From RGUW01 sp040399325 (GTDB lineage: Bacteria > Cyanobacteriota > Cyanobacteriia > PCC-6307 > Cyanobiaceae): a DNA stretch of 16,338 nucleotides. This document shows positions 1 to 5,582 of this stretch, one piece after another. The notes beneath the pieces are model-generated. The model was not told the DNA's origin and made no database searches. It saw only the letters and a program-made list of their open reading frames with translations. Numbering within the stretch: position 1 is the first letter of the stretch; every line of letters starts with the position of its first letter. The position numbers were made by a program, and so were the translations under genes. The DNA is taken from the NCBI GenBank assembly GCA_040399325.1, contig JBBASJ010000048.1:1-16338 (forward strand). The letters are read 5' to 3'.

Positions 1-5
1 TGTTG

Positions 6-731
6 TCATTCAGCCAACGGGCGGCTGTCGCGCAGGCTGCTGTTGAGAAGGCTGCTGTTGAGAAGATCGCTGTTGGGCACCCTGCTGCCGAACAGGCCGC
101 TGCCGATGCGCACCCAGGTGCTGCCGGCGGCCGCCGCCTGCTGCCAGTCGCCGCTCATGCCCATGGAGCAGCCGGGCAGGCCGCAGGCATCGGCCAGGGC
201 GCGGCAGGCCTCAAACACCTCCCGGCTCTGCTGCGGGCTGAGGCCCAGGGGGGTGATCGTCATCAGCCCAACAGGCCGCGCCGGGGCCAGATCGCGCAGC
301 TGGGGCCAGAGCTGCTGCAACGCTTCAGGGCTGAAGCCCCCCTTGCTGGGATCGGGCAAGAACTTGACCTGAAAGAACAGCTGGGGCGCCAGGTTCTCCT
401 CGGCGGCGATGCGCGCCACCCGCTGGGCCAGCGCCAGGCTGTCGATCGCATGGACCGTGCCGAAACTGCGCAGTACCGGCCGCACCTTGTTGGCCTGGAG
501 CCGGCCGATGAAATGCCAGTCGAGCGGTGGCAGATCGGCCAGCTGGGCCTGCTTGGCCTGGGCCTCCTGCAGGCGGCTCTCACCGAAGCTGCGCTGCCCC
601 AGGGCCACCGCCTGCCGGATCAGGCCGGCGGTGTGCCCCTTGCTGACCGCCAGCAGCTCGGTGCCGGGCGGAAGCTGGGCGCGAATCTGCTGCAGCCGTG
701 CCGCCAGGGGGGCACCCAGATCACTGCTCAA
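6..731 (-). CDS. pipY: YggS/PROSC-family PLP-binding protein PipY
   Basis: 241-residue protein of the YggS/PLPBP family, cytosolic fold-type III PLP-binding proteins thought to act in vitamin B6 and amino/keto acid homeostasis rather than as classical enzymes. Visible family features are the PLP lysine in LLAVSKG (K31), FGESRLQEAQ, the WHFIGRLQANK segment, MTITPLG, and the phosphate-binding end MGMSGDW...STWVRIGSGLFGSR. The pipX gene lies immediately upstream, the linkage that gives PipY its cyanobacterial name. The start is TTG at 731, whose last two bases fall in the pipX TGA (TTGA overlap), which suggests translational coupling. After the usual end of the family (LFGSR) there is an extra tail of roughly two dozen residues made of five-residue repeats (see the repeat at 21-80). 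Family identity is firm; the exact start is less so. Confidence 0.93.
   Translation of the reverse strand: MSSDLGAPLAARLQQIRAQLPPGTELLAVSKGHTAGLIRQAVALGQRSFGESRLQEAQAKQAQLADLPPLDWHFIGRLQANKVRPVLRSFGTVHAIDSLALAQRVARIAAEENLAPQLFFQVKFLPDPSKGGFSPEALQQLWPQLRDLAPARPVGLMTITPLGLSPQQSREVFEACRALADACGLPGCSMGMSGDWQQAAAAGSTWVRIGSGLFGSRVPNSDLLNSSLLNSSLRDSRPLAE
21..80 (-). repeat. Four-unit 15-bp tandem repeat in the 3' end of pipY
   Basis: Positions 36-50 and 51-65 are identical 15-mers (GCTGCTGTTGAGAAG on the plus strand), flanked by diverged copies at 66-80 and 21-35. Read in the pipY frame they encode the successive pentapeptides VPNSD, LLNSS, LLNSS and LRDSR. The array lies beyond the conserved end of the PLP-binding fold, so it forms a low-complexity C-terminal tail. 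Replication slippage is the likely origin. Confidence 0.85.
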
Positions 732-994
732 ATGAACGTCTGGTCAAACAACTGGCGCCAGTGGGCGTGGGCTTCGGGGCTCTCGCGCCGGGCCCTCGCG
801 AGGTTCTGCTCGGCCAGGTGGCGGGCATCCATGAGCGGCACCACCTCAAAGGTGGCGCCCCGTTGCTGCAGCGACACCACAAAAAAGATGCGCTGGGCAT
901 AGAGCGTCGCGTAGAGATCCCTGCCCTCACCGGCTGTCGCAACCCGGTAGAGCATGCCAAAGGTGGGATGGTTGAGATAACGCTCAGCGCTCAA
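728..994 (-). CDS. pipX: PII-interacting protein PipX (NtcA coactivator)
   Basis: Small cyanobacterial regulator with an N-terminal Tudor-like domain. In established work it binds either PII (GlnB) or the 2-oxoglutarate-bound global nitrogen regulator NtcA, linking nitrogen/carbon status to transcription. The sequence shows the hallmark YLNHPTFGMLYRV start, LYATLYAQRIFFVV and the C-terminal helical end LFDQTFI. The start was placed at TTG 994 because the product then begins MSAERYLNHP and is 88 residues, almost the length of characterised PipX (about 89). In-frame GTG codons at 1021 and 1009 would add nine or five unconserved residues and remain possible. The gene is 36 bp after the ecfT-like gene with this start and overlaps pipY by 4 bp, so it is probably part of one transcript. 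Confidence 0.93.
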   Translation of the reverse strand: MSAERYLNHPTFGMLYRVATAGEGRDLYATLYAQRIFFVVSLQQRGATFEVVPLMDARHLAEQNLARARRESPEAHAHWRQLFDQTFI

Positions 995-1030
995 TTCACA
1001 GGGCGCCACTGCGCCATCCACGTCTGGCCA

Positions 1031-1933
1031 TTAAAGATCACCGAGTTTCCAGCGCAACACCAGCAGTAACAACAGCGCAACGGTGGCGCCGCCATTGAGG
1101 CGGCCGCAACCGGCCTGGACCTGGTGCAGCGCCATCGGGTCGAGCCAGCGGCCGCCGCGGGCGACCAGGGCATCGGCCCCCTGCTCGGCCCGCAGCAACA
1201 CGTTGGCCAGCAACCGTTCGCCCACCGCCAGCACCAGGGCCAGCCCCCCCTTGAACCCCAGCCGCTTGAGCACCACCGCCCGGGTGGCCAGGGCGCGCAA
1301 CAGGTTCTGCAGCTCTTCCTGCACCAGCGGCAGAAAGCGCAGCGCCAGCAGCAGCAGGAAGCCCAGCCGCTCGACCGGCACCCCCAGCCGCCCCAGCGGC
1401 GCCAGCAACCAGCTGATCGCCCACACCAGCTGCTCGGGCGGGGTGGTCAGCAGCATCAGGTTGGCGCTGTGCACCAGGGTGAACAGCAGCGTGCCACCAC
1501 TGATGCCCAGCTCGAGCGAACGGCGGGTCACCTGCAGGGGCCCCAGGCGCAGCAGCTGCCAGGCGGCACCGCTGCGTTCGGGCGGTGGGTCCTGGGGTCG
1601 ACCGGGCTCGAGCCGCAGCTCGGCCGGCGGCCGCTGCAGCGGCGCCGCCGGCAGATTGCCGGTGGGCAACACCGCCGCCAGCAGCCCCAGGGCCAGGGCC
1701 ACGGCCAGCAGCAGCGCCACCCCCCGGCCCCACAGCCGCAGCGGCAGGCCGCTGCAGGCCGTGAGCAGCAGCAGCAGCGCCACCAGGGCCAGGCGCCACA
1801 GCGACCCCGCCAGAATGGGGGTCACCAGAAAGGCAACGGTCCAGGTCAGCTTGAGCCGCGGATCGAGCCGCACCAGCCAGCTGCCCGAGCCGTCGACATA
1901 TTGACCGATCGGCAGCTGACGCAGCCAGTCCAT
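1031..1933 (-). CDS. EcfT/CbiQ-like ECF transporter transmembrane protein
   Basis: 300-residue integral membrane protein of the energy-coupling-factor T-component (CbiQ/EcfT) family, which couples ATPase subunits to substrate-binding S components for vitamin or metal-ion uptake. Seen: a DPRLKL entry motif before the first membrane helix, several hydrophobic segments (about residues 34-60, 65-90, 145-165, 190-205 and a last one near 275-295), and the cytosolic coupling region ALRFLPLVQEELQNLLRALA with the two short A-R motifs (ATRAV, ALVARGG) that dock into the ATPases. The ATG lies 6 bp after the der stop. No S component or ATPase gene is adjacent, so the substrate cannot be read from the window. 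The loop at about residues 90-125 is rich in proline, glycine and arginine and looks lineage-specific. Confidence 0.85.
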   Translation of the reverse strand: MDWLRQLPIGQYVDGSGSWLVRLDPRLKLTWTVAFLVTPILAGSLWRLALVALLLLLTACSGLPLRLWGRGVALLLAVALALGLLAAVLPTGNLPAAPLQRPPAELRLEPGRPQDPPPERSGAAWQLLRLGPLQVTRRSLELGISGGTLLFTLVHSANLMLLTTPPEQLVWAISWLLAPLGRLGVPVERLGFLLLLALRFLPLVQEELQNLLRALATRAVVLKRLGFKGGLALVLAVGERLLANVLLRAEQGADALVARGGRWLDPMALHQVQAGCGRLNGGATVALLLLLVLRWKLGDL

Positions 1934-1939
1934 GGCTGA

Positions 1940-3304
1940 TCAGCGACTGCGGCTCTGCTGGCGGGCCAGGTCGCGCTCGGCGTCGCGCTGTTGCTTGCCA
2001 CGCCAGAACAGCTTGATCGGCGTACCCTCAAACCCCAGGCCCTCGCGGATCTGGCGCTCCACATAGCGGCGGTAGGTGTCGCCGAAGAGCTTGGGGTCGT
2101 TGACAAACAGGGTGAAGCTGGGGGGCCTGACGGCCACCTGGGTGCCGTAATAGAGCTTGCCGCTGCGGCCGCCGCGGGTAGCGGGGGGCGTGCGCCAGCT
2201 CAGGGCTTCGGTCAGCACTTCGTTGACCACCGAGGTGCTGACGCGGCGGCGGTGCTGCTCCACCGCCAGCAGCGCCAGCGGAAAAATCGCCTCGACCCGC
2301 TGACCGCTGAGGGCCGAGGTGAACAGCATCGGGGCCCAGTCGAGAAAGTAGAGCTTGGCCCTGAGCTCCCGTTCCATGGCGGGCATGGTGTGGGAGTCCT
2401 TTTCAATGGCATCCCACTTGTTGACGACGACCACGCAGGCGCGGCCGTCCTCTTCAATGCGGCCTGCCAGGCGCTGGTCCTGCTCGGTGACCCCATCCTC
2501 GGCGTCGATCACCAGCACGCACACGTCGCTGCGCTCGATCGCCTTGAAGCTGCGGTTGATGCCGAAGAACTCGGGGCCATAGTTGACCGAGCGCTTGCGG
2601 CGGATGCCGGCGGTGTCAAGAATCTTCCAGGTCTTGCCCTCGCGCTCGATCGTGGTGTCGATCGTGTCGCGGGTGGTGCCGCGGATCGGGCTCACGATCG
2701 CCCGCTTCTCGCCGCAGATCGCATTGAGCAGGCTCGATTTGCCCACATTGGGGCGGCCGATGATCGCCAGTTGAATCGCCGCTTCGGCCTCGTCGTCGCT
2801 GGCCGGCGGCAGAAAGCTGATCACCTGATCGAGCAGATCGCCCGTGCCAGCCCCATGGATCGCCGAGATCGGCTGGGGCTCACCCAGGCCCAGGCCCCAG
2901 AACTCGGCCGCCATGGAGAGCCCCTGCTCAGGCGACTCGCACTTGTTGACCGCCAGCAGCACCGGCACCTTGTGCCCCCGCAGCCACACGGCGATCGCTT
3001 CATCGGCCGCGGTGCAGCCCTGCTTGCCATCGACGATCACCAGGGCCACCGAGGCTTCGGCCAGGGCCAGGTTGGCCTGCTCACGGATCTCGGGCAGAAA
3101 CTCGCTGTCGTCGTCAAACACCAGGCCGCCGGTGTCCACCACCATGAAGGTGCGATCGCGCCAGAAGCCCTCCTGGTAGGTGCGATCGCGGGTGACCCCG
3201 GGTTCGTCGTGCACGATCGCCTCACGGCTGCGGCACAACCGATTGACCAGAGTCGATTTGCCCACATTGGGGCGGCCGATGATGGCCACAACCGGAAGCG
3301 CCAA
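1940..3304 (-). CDS. der: Ribosome biogenesis GTPase Der (EngA)
   Basis: 454-residue tandem GTPase that assists assembly of the 50S ribosomal subunit. Two G domains are visible: the first with GRPNVGKST (residues 10-18), DTGG and NKCE; the second with GRPNVGKSS, DTAGIRRK and NKWD. A C-terminal KH-like domain follows with the typical FVNDPKLF...YRRYVERQIREGLGFEGTPI segment and a basic tail. The first-domain G4 motif is NKCE rather than NKxD; as I recall this variant occurs in marine Synechococcus Der. The start is TTG at 3304: it gives the expected MALPVVAIIGRPNVGK beginning, and an in-frame TAA three codons upstream excludes an earlier start. The gene is 34 bp downstream of the peroxiredoxin stop on the same strand and 6 bp upstream of the ecfT-like gene. 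Confidence 0.96.
   Translation of the reverse strand: MALPVVAIIGRPNVGKSTLVNRLCRSREAIVHDEPGVTRDRTYQEGFWRDRTFMVVDTGGLVFDDDSEFLPEIREQANLALAEASVALVIVDGKQGCTAADEAIAVWLRGHKVPVLLAVNKCESPEQGLSMAAEFWGLGLGEPQPISAIHGAGTGDLLDQVISFLPPASDDEAEAAIQLAIIGRPNVGKSSLLNAICGEKRAIVSPIRGTTRDTIDTTIEREGKTWKILDTAGIRRKRSVNYGPEFFGINRSFKAIERSDVCVLVIDAEDGVTEQDQRLAGRIEEDGRACVVVVNKWDAIEKDSHTMPAMERELRAKLYFLDWAPMLFTSALSGQRVEAIFPLALLAVEQHRRRVSTSVVNEVLTEALSWRTPPATRGGRSGKLYYGTQVAVRPPSFTLFVNDPKLFGDTYRRYVERQIREGLGFEGTPIKLFWRGKQQRDAERDLARQQSRSR
2991..3189. repeat. Three HIP1 octamers within der
   Basis: GCGATCGC occurs at 2991-2998, 3152-3159 and 3182-3189. HIP1 is a highly over-represented palindrome in many cyanobacterial genomes. 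Three copies within 200 bp is a local cluster, and together with copies at 5175, 5704 and 11678 it supports a cyanobacterial source. Confidence 0.8.
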
Positions 3305-3338
3305 AACGGCTTATCGCAACAACTGTCGTGATTTGACC

Positions 3339-3884
3339 TTACAGGCCGGCCGCAGCTCCACGCTGCTGCAGATAGGCCAGCATCGTGTCGGCATCGGAAA
3401 CCTCCAGCGGATCACTGGGGGCATGGTCAGCCAGCCCGGCTTCAACAAAGGCCTTCTCGATGCGCAGGCCATCCAGCAGCAACGAGTAGCGCCAGGAGCG
3501 CAGCCCCATGCCCAGCTCAGAGCGATCGACCAGCATGCCCATGTGGCGGGTGAACTCGCCGTTGCCATCGGGCAACAGATGCACCTGCTGAATGCCGACC
3601 TTCTTGCCCCACTGGAACATGACGAAGGCGTCATTCACCGCCACACACACGATCTGGTCGATTCCCAGGGCCTTGAACGACCCGGCCAGGGCCTCGTAAC
3701 GCGGCACATGCTGGTCAGAGCAGGTCGGCGAAAACGCGGCCGGCAGTGAAAACAGAATGCTGCGGCGCCCGGCAAACACATCCTCAGTCGTGCGGTCCTG
3801 CCAGCGAAACGGGTTGTCGCCGGGGATCGAGGCATCACGCACCCGGGTTCTGAACGTGACCGAGGGCAACTGGTCGACAAGCAT
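3339..3884 (-). CDS. Prx5/PrxII-type peroxiredoxin
   Basis: 181-residue thiol peroxidase of the atypical Prx5/PrxII group, which reduces hydrogen peroxide and alkyl hydroperoxides with electrons from glutaredoxin or thioredoxin. The active-site loop is LPAAFSPTCSDQHVP, with the peroxidatic cysteine at residue 55 and the preceding threonine. RSWRYSLLLDG carries the conserved arginine-containing strand, and VNDAFVMFQWGKK matches the usual VNDxFVMxxW segment. The only other cysteine is Cys80, so it probably works as a one-cysteine or glutathione/glutaredoxin-dependent enzyme (inference). The family usually has PGAF, so PAAF is a mild variant. The start is ATG at 3884. The gene precedes der on the same strand with a 34-bp gap, so read-through into der is possible. 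No signal peptide. Confidence 0.93.
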   Translation of the reverse strand: MLVDQLPSVTFRTRVRDASIPGDNPFRWQDRTTEDVFAGRRSILFSLPAAFSPTCSDQHVPRYEALAGSFKALGIDQIVCVAVNDAFVMFQWGKKVGIQQVHLLPDGNGEFTRHMGMLVDRSELGMGLRSWRYSLLLDGLRIEKAFVEAGLADHAPSDPLEVSDADTMLAYLQQRGAAAGL

Positions 3885-3929
3885 GGGGGGGTCTCGCTCG
3901 TGCGGCTCAGGCTAGGCCGAACGATCGGC

Positions 3930-4799
3930 TCAGGCCGCCACCCCGTTCACCGCCATTGCCTGGCTCAACAACCCCAGCCTGCTGCTGATGTCGCTGATCA
4001 GCCGGTGGATGCGCGGCTGGTCGACCAGGGACCGCAACACCACCAGCCTTTCGTTGTAGGGCCATTGCAGGTCGTGGCGCAGCTGGATCGCGCCCGGCAG
4101 CAACCGGGCCATGACCGGCGTTGCAAAGGTCAGCCGATGGCTGCGGTCTGCAGCATGACGAGCCTGTGGGCACCGCGATGCTGAGACCAGGGTCCTGAAG
4201 CGCTGTCGCGAAGAGCGCTTGCACGACTGCGGCAGAAACGACGCCAACGCCAGCCCCCCCGTGGCCACCAGCTCCAGGGGGTCGCCGAGATCGTCTGCGC
4301 ACCGATCCATGGTGCGATCGGCCAGGCAATACAGATGAATCGGGACTGAATACAAATCAATCTGCACCAGGTCATCAGACGGCTCGCCAAGCATCTGGGT
4401 TGGCGTCACGACACAGGCGTCAATCACATGAGAGCGCAACAACTGCAGGGGATTCTCACAACAGAAGTCGCCTTCTGGGTTGCTGCAGAACTCATGATCA
4501 CCCAGCAGATCGCGGATCTGTCGATGACTCCAGGCCGGAAGATTGATGCGGATCCTTCCGTTGCTTCCCAACCGATACAACTGATGGATCTGGCGCTCCA
4601 TGATCAACAGATCGTCGCACTCTGACTGCACATAGAGACCCCAATCGTCGCGACAGATTTTGCCATTGAATGCATCCAGAACGCGGCGGATTCGGCGCGA
4701 CACCGTTGACTGATTGCAGTGCATGGCCTGGCCCGCAGCCTGGCCCGTGCGCAGCCAGAGCGCCAGATCCAAAGCCTCCAACTCCTCCAGGGAAATCAC
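3930..4799 (-). CDS. LysR-like transcriptional regulator (picocyanobacterial type)
   Basis: 289 residues. The N-terminus is a winged helix-turn-helix of LysR style: a helix at about 5-20 and the recognition-helix region CNQSTVSRRIRR at 28-39. A divergent effector-binding-like part follows, with the segments VIDACVVTP and LVQIDLYSVPIHLYCLA and the end LVDQPRIHRLISDISSRL. I recall related picocyanobacterial proteins annotated as LysR family, but the effector is unknown. The stretch around residues 195-225 (FRTLVSASRCPQARHAADRS) is arginine-rich and unlike the rest, so a pair of compensating frameshifts or a fast-evolving linker is possible. The start is GTG at 4799, about 15 nt below the predicted transcription start of the promoter at 4822-4849. 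The DNA is less GC-rich than its neighbours. Confidence 0.7.
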   Translation of the reverse strand: MISLEELEALDLALWLRTGQAAGQAMHCNQSTVSRRIRRVLDAFNGKICRDDWGLYVQSECDDLLIMERQIHQLYRLGSNGRIRINLPAWSHRQIRDLLGDHEFCSNPEGDFCCENPLQLLRSHVIDACVVTPTQMLGEPSDDLVQIDLYSVPIHLYCLADRTMDRCADDLGDPLELVATGGLALASFLPQSCKRSSRQRFRTLVSASRCPQARHAADRSHRLTFATPVMARLLPGAIQLRHDLQWPYNERLVVLRSLVDQPRIHRLISDISSRLGLLSQAMAVNGVAA

Positions 4800-4821
4800 A
4801 GGCGACAGACGGAGTAATTAA

Positions 4822-4849
4822 ATTATACAAATCGTCAATGAATTGTCAA
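4822..4849 (-). promoter_or_regulatory. Consensus sigma-70-type promoter for the LysR-like gene
   Basis: On the minus strand TTGACA (4849-4844) is followed after 16 bases by TATAAT (4827-4822), a full match to both hexamers of the sigma-70/SigA consensus with near-optimal spacing. Transcription would start near 4814-4816, leaving a leader of only about 15 nt before GTG 4799. The AT-rich block stands out sharply from the surrounding GC-rich DNA. Confidence 0.75.
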
Positions 4850-4851
4850 TG
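4830..4851. repeat. 11-bp tandem repeat overlapping the regulator promoter
   Basis: Plus-strand units AATCGTCAATG (4830-4840) and AATTGTCAATG (4841-4851) differ at one base and abut exactly, one helical turn apart. They cover the -35 hexamer and most of the spacer of the promoter at 4822-4849. A plausible autoregulatory operator (inference), with same-face binding of two protein units. Confidence 0.6.
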
Positions 4852-4952
4852 GTGCTGATGCATTAACCCTGCAATCGCCATCCCCGTGCTGTTGCGTCAG
4901 TCGTGTTCGGCACGCTGCGCCACAGCCGGCCTGAGCGCAGGGTCTGCCCCGC

Positions 4953-5432
4953 TCAGCTCACCGGCAGATCGCCCGGATGACCCGCCACCGGATCGGCAGG
5001 CACCGCCAGCAACACCGGCAGGGGGCCGGTGTCGGCCAGGGGCTCGGCGCGCTCGGCCAGGTGGGCCAGCAGCCAGTTGACGGCCGTGGCCCGGCGGGTG
5101 CGCCGCGGATACAGCTCTGCGATCGTGTAGCCCCCGAAACCCAGCTGCTGCTTGAGCAGCTGCTTGTGCTCCCGGGCGATCGCCCGGGTCAGGGCCACGC
5201 TCGGCGGCCGCTGGGCGATGAACTGCGGCTCGATCGGGAAGGACTCCCGCCACAGGGCCCCCGCAGCCGGGCCCGCGCTCCAGGTGCCGGAGCCGTCCTG
5301 CCCATACCCCAGGCGCGGCCAGATCAGCTCACACACGAACCGATCGCTGACGCGGTCGGCCAGCACCGCCTCGAGCAGCGCTCGGCTCAGGGGGTAGGCA
5401 ACGGGCGCGGCGGCGTCCTGAACGTGCGGCAT
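4953..5432 (-). CDS. DUF1823 family protein
   Basis: 159-residue soluble protein of the cyanobacterial/plastid family DUF1823, function unknown. Diagnostic segments are VSDRFVCELIWPRLGYGQDGSGTW, WRESFPIEPQFIAQRPPSVALTRAI, then EHKQLLKQQLGFGGYTIAELYPRRTRRATAVNWLLAHL, which matches the family core. The last 30 residues (after AHLAERAEPL) are proline/alanine-rich and not recognisably conserved. The start is ATG at 5432. There is no signal peptide or membrane helix. It lies upstream of the LysR-like gene on the same strand, but the 153-bp gap with its own strong promoter argues against a simple operon. Its 5' side faces the 34-bp palindrome at 5462-5495, 29 bp from the start codon. Confidence 0.88.
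   Translation of the reverse strand: MPHVQDAAAPVAYPLSRALLEAVLADRVSDRFVCELIWPRLGYGQDGSGTWSAGPAAGALWRESFPIEPQFIAQRPPSVALTRAIAREHKQLLKQQLGFGGYTIAELYPRRTRRATAVNWLLAHLAERAEPLADTGPLPVLLAVPADPVAGHPGDLPVS
5171..5188. repeat. 18-bp perfect palindrome containing HIP1
   Basis: CCCGGGCGATCGCCCGGG reads identically on both strands and embeds GCGATCGC at 5175-5182. It lies inside the DUF1823 reading frame (T-R-A-I-A-R-E), so it must also satisfy coding constraint. Confidence 0.75.
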
Positions 5433-5461
5433 GGGTGGGCAGTGGCTTCGCTGTTGCCGTG

Positions 5462-5495
5462 CCTCGGCAGTGATGACATGTAATCACTGCCGAGG
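5462..5495. repeat. 34-bp near-perfect palindrome between DUF1823 and dus
   Basis: The left arm CCTCGGCAGTGAT (5462-5474) and right arm ATCACTGCCGAGG (5483-5495) are exact inverted repeats. The 8-base centre contains a further palindrome, ACATGT, leaving one mismatched pair (G5475/A5482). No T-tract follows on either strand, so it is not a typical intrinsic terminator. It lies in the divergent promoter interval, 30 bp from the DUF1823 start and about 90 bp from the dus start. Options are an operator for a dimeric regulator, a 5'-UTR hairpin, or a dispersed palindromic element. Confidence 0.8.
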
Positions 5496-5582
5496 GAGCT
5501 TGGACGCAACGCCCAAGCCCAGACCTCTGCCTCTGCCCAGCCCTGGCGCGGCGGGGCGCGGCGCTCAGGCAGTCTGGGCTGC

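Noticed and set aside
1124..1939. 271-residue plus-strand open frame opposite the ecfT-like gene
   Set aside because: Glutamine/arginine-rich, low-complexity product without family features; it is the mirror of a GC-rich real gene.
1991..3331. 446-residue plus-strand open frame opposite der
   Set aside because: Covers der exactly on the antisense strand, and der is a clear two-domain GTPase. The antisense product shows no recognisable domain.
4800..4952. Small gene in the gap between the LysR-like and DUF1823 genes
   Set aside because: No convincing reading frame; the AT-rich part is explained by the promoter and tandem repeat.
5462..5495. Intrinsic terminator
   Set aside because: Strong stem but no T-tract on either side, and it sits upstream of both flanking genes, not downstream.
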